From VAZQ01 sp963817135 (GTDB lineage: Bacteria; Pseudomonadota; Alphaproteobacteria; Rhizobiales; Xanthobacteraceae), in the NCBI GenBank assembly GCA_963817135.1, contig CAWFNG010000015.1:124001-188000 (forward strand): 64,000 bases of DNA. The letters run 5' to 3'. The notes under the pieces were generated by a model that ran no database searches, was not told the origin of the DNA, and worked only from the letters and a program-made list of their open reading frames with translations. The position numbers and the translations under genes are program-made. Shown piece by piece: positions 34,115 to 42,951 of the stretch; position 1 is the stretch's first letter, and each line of letters begins with the position of its first letter.

Positions 34115-34330
34115 CTAAATGCGCGCCTGCTGGAAATGCTGTATGCCTTTCGGCAATTGGATCCAAGCGTGCTTGGTCTCTTCCCAAGCTGAGTAGGCTG
34201 GGGGCGGAAAATCGGGATCGGCAAATGCACCTACCGCAATGCCGTAATGATCGGGCCTGATGTCGGCATTCCCAATATACGGAACTGCCGCAGCGGATCG
34301 AGTTCATGAACGCCAGCAGTGAACTCGACA
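34115..34330 (-). pseudogene. Remnant of a GFA-like (glutathione-dependent aldehyde-activating) protein
   Basis: Minus-strand reading gives a continuous peptide. It includes HELDPLRQFRILGNADIRPDHYGIA and continues with DPDFPPPAYSAWEETKHAWIQLPKGI to a stop at 34117. The last third resembles the C-terminus of GFA-domain proteins, where a Pro-rich stretch leads into a KHxWI-type segment. The zinc-binding N-terminal half is missing, and the upstream end is overwritten by a plus-strand ABC-receptor remnant. Similarity is judged by eye, so the family call is tentative. Confidence 0.4.
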
Positions 34331-34341
34331 TCGACATGGCG

Positions 34342-34449
34342 TTCGCGACCCTTGCGCGAAAATTCGAGCTCGTCATCAACCTAAAGACGGCGAAGGCACT
34401 TGGTCGGGAAATTCCATCGCAGCTGCTGGCGCTGGCCGATGAGGTCGAG
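34342..34449 (+). pseudogene. Remnant of an ABC_sub_bind receptor C-terminus
   Basis: Encodes ATLARKFELVINLKTAKAL followed by GREIPSQLLALADEV, the diagnostic last 35 residues of ABC_sub_bind proteins (compare the intact gene ending at 2067). Nothing of the first 90 percent of the protein remains. Downstream the reading frame runs directly into an antisense cupin fragment. Confidence 0.75.
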
Positions 34450-34565
34450 GACAAATCCCGGTTTAAAAGTCCGCAGGGCAAAAATGTCGATCAGACAGGT
34501 CGTGCCCTCGCCAATGTCCTGCGCAGTGTGAATGACGCGCGCCGGGAAGACCTGCGCCATGTGGC
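34450..34565 (-). pseudogene. Remnant of a cupin gene C-terminus
   Basis: The minus strand encodes FPARVIHTAQDIGEGTTCLID followed by FALRTFKPGFVL. This closely matches the C-terminus of the intact cupin at 36485-37342 (IPARVIHTTQDIGEGTTWLID...SKPGFVL). DNA identity over roughly 80 bp is visibly high. It may be a partial duplication or a relic of a second copy. Confidence 0.75.
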
Positions 34566-34583
34566 CGGCGCATCGTCGGACGC

Positions 34584-35033
34584 TCACGCCGCCTTTCCGC
34601 CGTGGCGTGCCTTGGGCAAATCGATCGGCAGTTCGACATTCATCTTCGCCAGCGCCTGATCAATTGCCCACATATGCGAGCTGTGGCGCAGATCGAGCAG
34701 CCGACGCACCGAATTTTCGGACGTGCCGAGCTCCCTGGCGAGCTTGACTTTAGACCAGCCGCGGGAGCGCATCGTCTCGTAAACGGCGAGCTTCGCCGTT
34801 ACGAGGGACGGTAGCACTGCTCGATCGGTCCCGGCACGTCCCGCCCCCTGTCTCGGCAGTGGCTTGCCAGCCTTCATGTATCCTTCAAGCGCCGCGATCA
34901 CGCAGTCGCGGGCATTGGACCGTGCCTCCTCCTTGGTCTCGCCTTCTGTCAGCGCCTCGGGAATTCCGGGAAAGCGGAGGAGCCACCAACCGTTGTTCTG
35001 CCGTTGCAAAGTATACCGATAGCCAAATGCCAT
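34584..35033 (-). CDS. HicB-family antitoxin
   Basis: 149 residues. The HicB fold is at the N-terminus (YRYTLQRQNNGWWLLRFPGIPEALTEGETKEEARSNARDCVIAALEGYMKAGKPLP). The C-terminal DNA-binding segment (LAVYETMRSRGWSKVKLARELGTSENSVRRLLDLRHSS) is a Cro/Arc-like helix-turn-helix. HicB neutralises the HicA mRNA interferase and represses its own operon. The gene upstream (35036-35236) looks like a decayed HicA, so this may be an orphan antitoxin. Confidence 0.85.
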   Translation of the reverse strand: MAFGYRYTLQRQNNGWWLLRFPGIPEALTEGETKEEARSNARDCVIAALEGYMKAGKPLPRQGAGRAGTDRAVLPSLVTAKLAVYETMRSRGWSKVKLARELGTSENSVRRLLDLRHSSHMWAIDQALAKMNVELPIDLPKARHGGKAA

Positions 35034-35035
35034 GA

Positions 35036-35236
35036 TCACTGCTCCAAGTCTTCTTTGGTCAGGCCGAGTTGGTTGAGCATTGCGTTTAGCAGACCAGGAC
35101 CAATTTCTTTCTTGCTTAGGTCTACGGGCTGACGGGTTTGTCCGGGCGCTGCACAAAACGGCACAACCGCTTGCCGAAGAATACGAACCCGTCCCCAGGC
35201 TTTTCCTGTAACATGCTCGGCAAGAGGCGCGCTGAC
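35036..35236 (-). pseudogene. Probable decayed HicA toxin
   Basis: The end of this stretch, DLSKKEIGPGLLNAMLNQLGLTKEDLEQ, has the C-terminal HicA pattern (basic loop then GLL..IL.Q.GL) and stops 2 bp before the HicB start, as in hicAB operons. The expected middle (G-F-V-F-x-R-x-K-G-S-H) appears as GDGFVFFGKRLCRFVQRPDKPVSP in another frame that stops at 35120. No frame joins both halves and the catalytic His is not evident. A functional toxin is unlikely. Confidence 0.45.
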
Positions 35237-35406
35237 CGCATTCTCGATTTTGGCAAGTCCGCGCAATGCGGCCGCAGACGACCCTCTTGAAAACGCCAGG
35301 GAGAGCAAAATGAAAACGCCGAGGAATGGAGCGACAAGCCTCATGCTCGCGCTGGTGTTTGTAATCGGAGGCACCTCGATGTCGCGCGGCCAAGACGTTC
35401 GTTTAC

Positions 35407-36477
35407 GTGTCGAACGCGCAGGACGGAAACATCGACGCCTACGTTATGGATATGCGCACCGGCGCGTTGACGCCGATCGGCAAGGCCGAGGCCGGCAAAT
35501 TGGTCATGCCGATGACGCTGAGCCCGAACAAGAAGTACCTCTATGCCGTCGTACGCTCGCCGCCGCTGCGCGTATTGACCTACGCCATCGATCCCGCGAC
35601 CGGCGCGCTCACGCAAAAGGCATCGGCGCCGCTTCCCGACAGCATGCCCTATGTGTCGACCGATCGCACCGGGCGCTACCTGTTCACCGCCTCCTATGGC
35701 GGCGACAAGCTTGCGGTGAACCCGATCGGCGAAAATGGACTGGTCGAGGCGGAAGCGATTCAGGTCATCCCCACCGGTCGCAACGCGCATTCGATCCTGC
35801 CCGATCGCAGCAACAAATTCGTCTACGCGGCTACGCTCGGCGCCAATCAGGTGCTGCAATTCATCTTCGACAGCCAGACCGGCAAGCTTACGGCAAACGC
35901 GCCGCCGGCGATCAGTCCGCAACCAGGTCACGGCCCGCGCCACATGGCGCTCGCGCTGGATAACAAGAACCTCTACGTGCTCAACGAGCTATCGGGACAC
36001 GTCACGCAATACGCGATCGATGCCGGCAAGGGCACATTGACGCTCGTCGATAGCATCAGCTCGGTGCCCGCAGAGGCCGGCCTCGCCTGGGGCGTGCCGC
36101 AGGCGCCGGTCGGCGCTGCGCCGGCACCCGTCCCCGCGACGCCGACCGATGACAAGCCGAGGGTCTGGGCGGCGGACATCCAGATCACGCCCAATGGCAG
36201 GTTCCTGTATTCGAGCGAGCGCACCACCAGCAAGATCGCCTTGTTCACGGTGGCACCCGGAACGGGCAAGCTCGCCTACATTGCCAATTACGCGACCGAG
36301 ACGCAGCCGCGCGGCATCAGGGTTGATCCGGGCGGACAGTACCTCGTCGCCTCCGGTGAAAAGTCGGACCGCCTGTCGGTTTATAAGATCGACCAGGGCA
36401 CCGGGAAGCTCGGCGAAGCCAATCGCTATCCCGTCGGCAATGGCGCGAACTGGGTGGAGATCGTCGACGTGCAGTGA
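35407..36477 (+). CDS. Lactonase-family beta-propeller protein, signal peptide out of frame
   Basis: 356 residues of seven-bladed Lactonase (PF10282) repeats: MDMRTGALTPIGKAEAG, LTYAIDPATGALTQ, LPDRSNKFVYAATLGANQVLQF, PGHGPRHMALALDNKNLYVLNEL and QPRGIRVDPGGQYLVASGEKSDRLSVY. The family includes 6-phosphogluconolactonase and many secreted members. A good signal peptide (MKTPRNGATSLMLALVFVIGG, ATG 35310) lies just upstream but in a different frame; the change is at about 35383-35395 (TCGCGCGGCCAAG). The only in-frame start is a GTG at 35407, which would give a cytoplasmic protein lacking the first strand. Confidence 0.75.
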   Translation: MSNAQDGNIDAYVMDMRTGALTPIGKAEAGKLVMPMTLSPNKKYLYAVVRSPPLRVLTYAIDPATGALTQKASAPLPDSMPYVSTDRTGRYLFTASYGGDKLAVNPIGENGLVEAEAIQVIPTGRNAHSILPDRSNKFVYAATLGANQVLQFIFDSQTGKLTANAPPAISPQPGHGPRHMALALDNKNLYVLNELSGHVTQYAIDAGKGTLTLVDSISSVPAEAGLAWGVPQAPVGAAPAPVPATPTDDKPRVWAADIQITPNGRFLYSSERTTSKIALFTVAPGTGKLAYIANYATETQPRGIRVDPGGQYLVASGEKSDRLSVYKIDQGTGKLGEANRYPVGNGANWVEIVDVQ

Positions 36478-36484
36478 GAGTGTG

Positions 36485-37342
36485 CTAATTCCCGCGCGGC
36501 GTCGGGTACTCGGCCTCGTTGAGCACGAAGCCCGGCTTGGACGAGAAGTCCACGCGCGGCGGCGCAAAAATGTCGATCAGCCAGGTTGTGCCCTCGCCGA
36601 TGTCCTGGGTGGTGTGAATGACGCGCGCCGGAATAACCAGCACGGACGGGCTCTCGTAGCGCTCGTGCTCGTCGTCGCGCCAGCGCGTCTTGTCCGGCGT
36701 CCAGGGGTAGCGCAGGTGATGCACGAACGATCCCTGCAAGCCGAGCGACATCTGCTCGAAGTCCTCATGCGAATGCGGGCTGAGCTTGCGCTCGTCGCGC
36801 CGTGAGGTCCACGGCTTGAAGATGTTGATCATGAGGTTGGTCGAGCGGAATACGCGCATCTTGAGCGGATGCGGGTCGGGGCTTTCAATCTTGCTCAGGT
36901 CGTAGTGGCGAAGGCGAAAGCCGCCGGCCGGGTCGGGCCACGGCGTAATCGGCCTGACTTCCGGCGCGCCGTCGGCGTAGGTCGCGGCGTTCGCCGCGGC
37001 GCTCATCAGATCGGAGGCGTTGCCGGAAAACACGCGCACCAGAGTTCCCGCCTTGCGCACCGTGATGCGGCTTTCGCCCGGCGGCACGATGAAGAGGCTT
37101 TCCCCGTTCGAGTCAATGGTTTCGCCGCCCGCTTCGACCTTGGCATGCGTCCCCGGCGGCAGCAGCAGCATCCACTCATCCGGGTTGTCGCGATTGAGCA
37201 TCGCGCCGTTCGGCGCCTGGCTCACAACGGTGACGAAATTGGCAGCCCGGGTGATCCAATGGCGGGTGCCGGCGGGCTCGGTTTTCTGCGGCGGTTCGGC
37301 GTAGTGCCGGGCGTGCGTGGCGGGACGCAGTGCTTCGTTCAT
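36485..37342 (-). CDS. Cupin-like protein of unknown function
   Basis: 285 residues. Two beta-sandwich halves can be guessed: an N-terminal one with EWMLLLPPGTHAKVEAGG and SLFIVPPGESRITV, and a C-terminal one with metal-ligand-like SPHSHEDFEQMSLGLQGSFVHHLRY and a second His in PARVIHTTQDIGEGTTWLIDIF. The HxH...E...H spacing fits a cupin metal centre. It starts 46 bp before livH on the same strand and is likely the last gene of the liv operon, suggesting a role in metabolising the imported compound. A remnant of a paralogue lies at 34450-34565. Confidence 0.7.
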   Translation of the reverse strand: MNEALRPATHARHYAEPPQKTEPAGTRHWITRAANFVTVVSQAPNGAMLNRDNPDEWMLLLPPGTHAKVEAGGETIDSNGESLFIVPPGESRITVRKAGTLVRVFSGNASDLMSAAANAATYADGAPEVRPITPWPDPAGGFRLRHYDLSKIESPDPHPLKMRVFRSTNLMINIFKPWTSRRDERKLSPHSHEDFEQMSLGLQGSFVHHLRYPWTPDKTRWRDDEHERYESPSVLVIPARVIHTTQDIGEGTTWLIDIFAPPRVDFSSKPGFVLNEAEYPTPRGN

Positions 37343-37388
37343 GACTCCTCCATCTGATTTAAGCGTGCGCTATGCAAATCCAAACGCA

Positions 37389-38267
37389 TCATTTCGCAGC
37401 CCCCAGAATTCCCGACGGCTTGAAGAAGAGGAAGATGAGCAGCACCGAAAGCGCGGCGACGTTCTTGAGCCCCGATCCCAGCGCCAGGACCGCCAGCGCC
37501 TGCGCCAAGCCCAGCGCGATGCCGCCGAGGAAGGCACCGAACGGCCGGCCGAATCCGCCGACAATGGCAGCGATAAAACCGGAAATCGCGAACGGGGTTC
37601 CGACATTGAAGGCGGTGAATTGCGTCGGCGTGAGCAGGATGCCGGCAATGGCGCCGAGCGCCGCGCTCAGCGCAAACGATAATGCCAGCATGCGCGACAC
37701 CGGGATGCCTTGCAGCGCCGCCGCCTCGCGATTGATCGCACAGGCGCGCATGGCGCGTCCCACCAGCGTCTTCTGAAAGAACAGCGCGAGCAATCCGATC
37801 AGCAGCAAGGAAGTGGCGATGATCCAGACGATCTGATAGCCGATGGCAATGCCGGCGATGCGGATCGGCGGCAGATCCGTGAAGACGGGAATGCTTTTGG
37901 GCTGGTCGCCGACCAGGATGAGGGTGGCGCGCTCGATGACGATCTGGGCAGCGAGCGTCGCCAGGATCATCACGAACATGGTGGCGTTGCGATCCCACAG
38001 CGGGCGCACCACCAGCCGCTCGATCACCACGCCCAGCGCCGCTACGGCAACGACGGCGAGCGCGCCGGCAAGCAGCATGGGCAAGCCCAACGATGTCAGC
38101 AGCACGAAGGTCACCATGCCGCCGAGCATCACGAAGGCGCCCTGGGCGAAGTTGACAATTCCGCTTGCGTTGTAGATGACGCAGAAGCCAATGCCGATCA
38201 GGCCGTAAATGCAGCCGACGCTGAGCCCATTCACGAGGGTCTGTCCGAGATAGGCGGCATCAGGCAT
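37389..38267 (-). CDS. Branched-chain amino acid-type ABC transporter permease (LivH)
   Basis: 292 residues, eight or so membrane helices: LVNGLSVGCIYGLIGIGFCVIY, then the LivH hallmark ASGIVNFAQGAFVMLGG and a C-terminal IVGGFGRPFGAFLGGIALGLAQAL. It overlaps the upstream livG by 8 bp. Part of the livK-F-M-G-H operon read leftward from about 41.9 kb. Confidence 0.93.
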   Translation of the reverse strand: MPDAAYLGQTLVNGLSVGCIYGLIGIGFCVIYNASGIVNFAQGAFVMLGGMVTFVLLTSLGLPMLLAGALAVVAVAALGVVIERLVVRPLWDRNATMFVMILATLAAQIVIERATLILVGDQPKSIPVFTDLPPIRIAGIAIGYQIVWIIATSLLLIGLLALFFQKTLVGRAMRACAINREAAALQGIPVSRMLALSFALSAALGAIAGILLTPTQFTAFNVGTPFAISGFIAAIVGGFGRPFGAFLGGIALGLAQALAVLALGSGLKNVAALSVLLIFLFFKPSGILGAAK

Positions 38268-39033
38268 GCAGCATCTCCACGCCTCCGAGATAGGCTTCGA
38301 TCACCTGCGCATCCGCCTGCACTTCCGCAGGCGTTCCTTCCGCTATTTTGCGCCCGAAATTGAGCACCACCACCCGGTCGGCGGTATTCATCACCAGGCT
38401 CATGTCGTGCTCGATGAGAAGAACGGTCGTGCCGCGTTGCGCGATGTCGCGGATGATGCGCGAGAGCCGCTCCGTCTCGTCGTGATTGAGGCCGGCTGCC
38501 GGCTCGTCGAGGAGGAGGAGCTTGGGATCGGCGGCCAGGGCGCGGGCGATTTCGAGGAGACGTTGCCGTCCATAGGGCAGCACGGCCGCAAGCGTCTCGG
38601 CCTGATCGGCGAGACCGACAAAGGCAATCAGCTCGCGCGCATTGCGCTCGGTCTCGGTTTCTTCCTTGCGGGCCCAGCGCGGGCGCATCAATGCGGCGAG
38701 GAGACCGGAGCGCGTGCGCACGTGGCGCCCGACCTTGACGTTTTCCAGCACGGTCAGATTTTGGAACAGCTGTACCAATTGAAAGGTGCGCACCAGTCCC
38801 CGCCCAGCAATCCGTTCGGGCGCAATGCCGGTCACTTCGTCGTCCTCGAAGAAAACGCGCCCTTGGGTCGGCGGCAGAAAGCCGGAAATCACGCTGAACA
38901 GCGTGGTTTTGCCGGCGCCGTTCGGGCCGATGATTGCGGTAACGCCTTCGTTCGGAACTGCGAAGCTCACGTCGTCGATTGCGACGAGGCCGTCGAAGCG
39001 GCGCGTCACACCCTCCACGCGCAGGCGATTCAT
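38260..39033 (-). CDS. Branched-chain amino acid-type ABC transporter ATPase (LivG)
   Basis: 257 residues. Walker A IGPNGAGKTTLFSVISGF, the LivG marker GLVRTFQLVQLFQNLTVLENV, a signature motif (LPYGRQRLLEIARAL), Walker B KLLLLDEPAAGLNHDE and the His switch VLLIEHDM. The C-terminal VIEAYLGG is the LivG tail. Overlaps livM by 4 bp and livH by 8 bp. Confidence 0.95.
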   Translation of the reverse strand: MNRLRVEGVTRRFDGLVAIDDVSFAVPNEGVTAIIGPNGAGKTTLFSVISGFLPPTQGRVFFEDDEVTGIAPERIAGRGLVRTFQLVQLFQNLTVLENVKVGRHVRTRSGLLAALMRPRWARKEETETERNARELIAFVGLADQAETLAAVLPYGRQRLLEIARALAADPKLLLLDEPAAGLNHDETERLSRIIRDIAQRGTTVLLIEHDMSLVMNTADRVVVLNFGRKIAEGTPAEVQADAQVIEAYLGGVEMLHA

Positions 39034-40043
39034 GGCTTAGCCCCCGCCGGCTCGAGCTTCGAACCTTTATCTGGGGGCGCGGTTGACTTGCTCCTCGACC
39101 AGCCGAGCGATGCGAGTCCGACCGGCGCATAGATCAGCAGCAGAATCAAAGCCGCCCCATAGATCAGGTCCTGATAGTCTTTGAGCCCGCGTATGGTCTC
39201 AGGAAGCAGGTTGATCACAATGGCGCCGACCAGCGGGCCGGTGATGGTGCCGATTCCCCCGACATACAGCATGGTAAAGCCGAGGATCACCATGTTCATC
39301 CCGAACACTTCCGGGCTTACGAAGCCGACAATATGCACGAACAGCGAGCCGGCGATTGCTGCGTACACGGCGGAAACAACGAAGGCAGCGAGCTTGTAAC
39401 GCGCGACATCGATGCCAAGCGCCCGCGCGGCGTCTTCGCTGCCGGAGAGCGCAACGAGAGCGCGGCCGAAGCGCGAATTGCGGATGAGCCAGGCGCTGCC
39501 CATGCACAGCGCCACTAGAACGCTGAGCAGGACCAGCTGCTCGCGATCGCTCGCCGCCTCGAAGCTGCCGATGCCAAGCGGCGGGATGCCGGAGATGCCC
39601 ATATAGCCGTGCGTCACCGACTGCCACTGCACCGTGATCTCATAGACGATCAAGCCGATGGCCAGCGTCGCCATGGCAAGATAATGCCCCTTTAGTCGCA
39701 ATGTCGGATAGCCGATGAGTACAGCGCAGACGACGGCGCCGGCCACGCCAAGCGCCAGCGCCGGTACCGGTGCGATGCCATAGGCGGTCGTGAGCACCGC
39801 CGATGTGTAGCCGCCGATCGCGGCGAATGCGTTCTGCCCGAACGAGGCCTGCCCGGCATAGCCCATGAAGATGTTGAGCCCGATCACGAACACCGCGTAA
39901 ATGAGCGCAAAGCCGGCAAGCGCAACAAGATATCCGCCGGCAACGATGACATAGAGAACGAGCGCAGCCGCCAGCAGCACCGGCAGATAGCCCACAGCTA
40001 GCCGCAGCTGCGCGCTAAGCGAAGTAGAACTGCGCCAGTTCAT
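39030..40043 (-). CDS. Branched-chain amino acid-type ABC transporter permease (LivM)
   Basis: 337 residues. FIMGYAGQASFGQNAFAAIGGY-type motif (here NIFMGYAGQASFGQNAFAAIG), GYPTLRLKGHYLAMATLAIGLIV, AWLIRNSRFGRALVALSGSEDAARALGIDVARYKLAAF, and GGIGTITGPLVGAI. It overlaps the 3' end of livF by about 29 bp, which implies tight coupling. Confidence 0.94.
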   Translation of the reverse strand: MNWRSSTSLSAQLRLAVGYLPVLLAAALVLYVIVAGGYLVALAGFALIYAVFVIGLNIFMGYAGQASFGQNAFAAIGGYTSAVLTTAYGIAPVPALALGVAGAVVCAVLIGYPTLRLKGHYLAMATLAIGLIVYEITVQWQSVTHGYMGISGIPPLGIGSFEAASDREQLVLLSVLVALCMGSAWLIRNSRFGRALVALSGSEDAARALGIDVARYKLAAFVVSAVYAAIAGSLFVHIVGFVSPEVFGMNMVILGFTMLYVGGIGTITGPLVGAIVINLLPETIRGLKDYQDLIYGAALILLLIYAPVGLASLGWSRSKSTAPPDKGSKLEPAGAKP

Positions 40044-40738
40044 CGTGCGACTTGATTGTTCGCGGATCGAGCGCGGCCGTTACCCGGCCGTTCGCCATGA
40101 CATAGGCGCGCCGCGCAAGCTTGAGCGCGAGCGGCGCCTTCTGCTCGACCAGCACGACGGACAGTCCCTCGTGGTTGAGCCGGCCGAGCGTCTCTAGGAT
40201 TTCGACCGTTACTCTGGGCGCAAGTCCGAGCGAAGGCTCATCGAGTAGGAGCAGCTGCGGGTCGGCCATCAGCGCGCGACCGACGGCAAGCATCTGCTGC
40301 TCGCCGCCGGACATGGAGCCCGCGGTCTGCGCGAGACGCTCCTTGAGGCGCGGAAACAAGGCGAGCACCCGCTCGCGCCGGCGCTCGAATTCGAGACCGC
40401 GACCGCCAATGACATAGGCGCCGAGTTGCAGGTTTTCGGCGACGCTCATGGGCCCGAAAATCCCGCGGCCTTCCGGCACCAGCACAATGCCGTTGCGCGC
40501 GACGGCAGCGGGATTGCGGTGCGGCAGCGCTCGGCCGCGAAAGCGCACGGAGCCGCTCGCGCTGGTCAGCCCCATGATGGAGCGAAGGAGCGTTGATTTG
40601 CCGGCGCCGTTTGGACCCAGCACGGCGACGAGCTCCCCGTCGGCTACGGCGAGATCGACCGCGTGCAGCGCCTCCACCTCGCCGTAGCGGGCGGAGAGGC
40701 CCGCGATCTCGAGGATCGATCCCCTCGCCGTCGGTCAC
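40015..40738 (-). pseudogene. ABC transporter ATPase LivF, 5' frameshift
   Basis: From 40677 (GTG) the frame encodes a good LivF core: VLGPNGAGKSTLLRSIMGL, LVPEGRGIFGPMSVAENLQLGAY, SMSGGEQQMLAVGRALMADP, LLLLDEPSLGLAPRV, VVLVEQK. The normal first strand (SILEIAGLSARYGEVEALHAV) is also there but without an in-frame start. A GTG at 40738, overlapping the livK stop as GTGA, lies in another frame. Removing one base from the CCCC run at 40721-40724 joins the two perfectly. So this is either a base-calling error or a recent disabling indel. Confidence 0.8.
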
Positions 40739-41907
40739 TGTTTGACCTGGAGCTTGCCACCCACAATCGAGGCGAGCAGGAACGGGTTCTCGGTGATGCC
40801 CTGGTGGACCGTCGGCGAGAAATTGTAGATGCCGCCCGTTCCCTGAAAGCCCGAGATCGTTTCCAGCGCGTCGCGTACCTTCGCCCCTTCGAAGCTCTTC
40901 GCTTTCTCGATTGCCGCGGCGGTGAGCATCAAGGCATCCCAGCCTTTTCCGGCCCAGCCGGGGTCGCGCTCCCCCTGCTTGGCACGCCACAGCGGGAGGA
41001 AGCGGCCGATCTCCTGCTTGAGTGCGCCATCGGGCAGCGCATCGTGGACCTGCGAGGGGGCGGCGACGAACAGGAACTGTTTGCCGAGTACGTCGCCGGC
41101 CGGCCTGAACACGGCGAGGTCATCGACGCTTCCAAGGAGCAACATGTCGAGGCCGAGCTGCTTGATGTTCTTTGCCACCGTCAAGGTCGAGCCTCCGAGT
41201 CCGATCTTGACCAGCGCCTTGGCGCCGGCGGCATTCATCTTGCTGATCTGCGGACTGAAGTCGGCGTCGTCCTGTTTGTACTGCTCGACCACCGGGACCT
41301 CGATGCCGTATCCCGGGGCTTCCTTGACGGCGATGTCCTTCTGCAGGTTGGCGTAGGGGCTCGGATCGTGCAGCACGCCGGCTTTGCGGATGGCGGTACT
41401 GTTCTTGAGATACACGTAGCGTTTCTCGATCTCGAAGCGAGGCGGCGGCAGGAGACTATAGGCCCATTTCACCTGCTCCGGCTGCGGCGGCAGGATCGAG
41501 CACAGCACCATGGGGATTTGCGCGCGCACCGCGAATTGCGCGGCGGCGAAATTGCCGGCGGATACGCAGCCCGAGAGAAAGATGTCGACCTTATCCGAGC
41601 TGATCATCTTGCGATAAACGGTGACCGCCTCCTGCGGCTCCGATTTATTGTCTTCGACAATGACCTGGACTTTGCGGCCCATGATGCCGCCTTTGCCATT
41701 GACGTATTCGGCCGCCACTTCCAGGCCGTCGCGCCAGGCGCGATCGACGGCGGCGGCATAGCCGGTGAGGCCGGCGGCAACGCCGATCTTGTAGACGTCT
41801 TCGGCACGAGCGGCGCCTGCAGACGATACGAGTGCCGCGCAGGTTGTGGCGGCAAGAATCTTAAACGGCTTCATCATCTTAAGCGGCTTTGTCTCCAGCG
41901 GTTTCAT
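40735..41907 (-). CDS. Branched-chain amino acid-type ABC transporter substrate-binding protein (LivK)
   Basis: 390 residues from ATG 41907, which has a GAGGAGCG site. Signal peptide KPFKILAATTCAALVSSAGAARA. The type I periplasmic-binding fold has YKIGVAAGLTGYAA, VEDNKSEPQEAVTVYRKMI, IFLSGCVSAGNFAAAQFAVR and FEGAKVRDALETISGFQG. First gene of the leftward liv operon; ligand unknown, and the IclR regulator starts 183 bp away on the other strand. Confidence 0.93.
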   Translation of the reverse strand: MKPLETKPLKMMKPFKILAATTCAALVSSAGAARAEDVYKIGVAAGLTGYAAAVDRAWRDGLEVAAEYVNGKGGIMGRKVQVIVEDNKSEPQEAVTVYRKMISSDKVDIFLSGCVSAGNFAAAQFAVRAQIPMVLCSILPPQPEQVKWAYSLLPPPRFEIEKRYVYLKNSTAIRKAGVLHDPSPYANLQKDIAVKEAPGYGIEVPVVEQYKQDDADFSPQISKMNAAGAKALVKIGLGGSTLTVAKNIKQLGLDMLLLGSVDDLAVFRPAGDVLGKQFLFVAAPSQVHDALPDGALKQEIGRFLPLWRAKQGERDPGWAGKGWDALMLTAAAIEKAKSFEGAKVRDALETISGFQGTGGIYNFSPTVHQGITENPFLLASIVGGKLQVKQ

Positions 41908-42090
41908 GGGCGCTCCTCTATTTGCTGGTTGTTCGCGACAGCAATACATTGTTCCAGAGTTAATCATCCAAAAGCCCTGTGTGTCAAGGTGACGAGGACA
42001 AGAGCTCGCCTGAAACGAAAGTGCGGCCTTGCGTATAGCTGCAAAATGCGATACTACGTTCCATGCTCGCAAACAGCCCGAGGCCAAGCC

Positions 42091-42906
42091 GTGGTCGATG
42101 AGCGTTCCGACTCAGGGGTACGGTCCGTCGGGCTCGCCCTCGATGTGCTGGAGGCCATCGCTTTCTCCGGTGAGGAGTTCGGCGTCACGCAGCTGGCGGA
42201 ACGCCTGAAGATCACCAAAGGGTCCGTCCACCGCCATCTGCTCACCCTGGTTGAGCGCGGCTACCTCGTGCAGAACCCCGTGACGGCGCGATATGCTATC
42301 GGCGCCAAGGGCCGGCTCCTCGCGCGGCTCGCCCCCGATGCCGACCTTGTCGATATCGCCGCGGGGCCCATGCGCGAGCTGCGCGACCGGCTTGGCCAGT
42401 CCGTTGTCCTCTCGGAGGTGACGCCGCGCGGCGCGCTTGTCCTCAACACGGTCCCGGGAACCGCGGCCATCGAGATCGGCGTTCGCCCGGGCAGCGAATT
42501 GGCTTTTCACGCATCGGCGCAAGGCAAGATACTGCTCGCCTTCTCGCCGCGTCCCCAGCAGGAGCGCGTGCTCGCGCGGCCGCTCGAGCGCTTTACGGTG
42601 CATACCATCGTCGATCCGCCGCGCCTCGAGGAAGAGATCACGCGCGCCGTCCGCCTCGGCTATGCCGCGGCCCCCGAGGAAGCGATGCTCGGCATCAATG
42701 CCGTGGCCGCCCCCATTTTCGATGCCAAGGACGCATGCATCGGCGCGGCAGCGCTGGTCGGCTCCATCCAATTCCTCCCGGCCGAGCCGGACGGCGAGAC
42801 GATTGCCGCTCTCAAGGCAACCGCGCAGGAGATATCGCGCAGGCTCGGGCACGGCCGCACGGAAGCATTCGCGCAAGCGCGTCATTCGCGACGCAAGTCC
42901 GCGTGA
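42091..42906 (+). CDS. IclR-family transcriptional regulator
   Basis: 271 residues. The N-terminal winged helix is VRSVGLALDVLEAIAFSGEEFGVTQLAERLKITKGSVHRHLLTLVERGYL. The IclR effector domain follows: LNTVPGTAAIEIGVRPGSELAFHASAQGKILLAF, LEEEITRAVRLGYAAAPEEAMLGINAVAAPIFD. GTG at 42091 with GAGG upstream is preferred; an ATG at 42046 is possible, and the long frame upstream to 40663 is antisense to livK and not protein-like. Position suggests control of the divergent liv operon and of the two following genes. Confidence 0.9.
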   Translation: MVDERSDSGVRSVGLALDVLEAIAFSGEEFGVTQLAERLKITKGSVHRHLLTLVERGYLVQNPVTARYAIGAKGRLLARLAPDADLVDIAAGPMRELRDRLGQSVVLSEVTPRGALVLNTVPGTAAIEIGVRPGSELAFHASAQGKILLAFSPRPQQERVLARPLERFTVHTIVDPPRLEEEITRAVRLGYAAAPEEAMLGINAVAAPIFDAKDACIGAAALVGSIQFLPAEPDGETIAALKATAQEISRRLGHGRTEAFAQARHSRRKSA

Positions 42907-42951
42907 AGAGGCCAATGCCCGAAGTGCCGCTTCGGGCCACTGGAGTAGATC

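Noticed and set aside
40663..42090. Upstream extension of the IclR frame, giving a 747-residue protein
   Set aside because: The extension is antisense to livK and contains no family motif; the IclR domain starts at about 42091.
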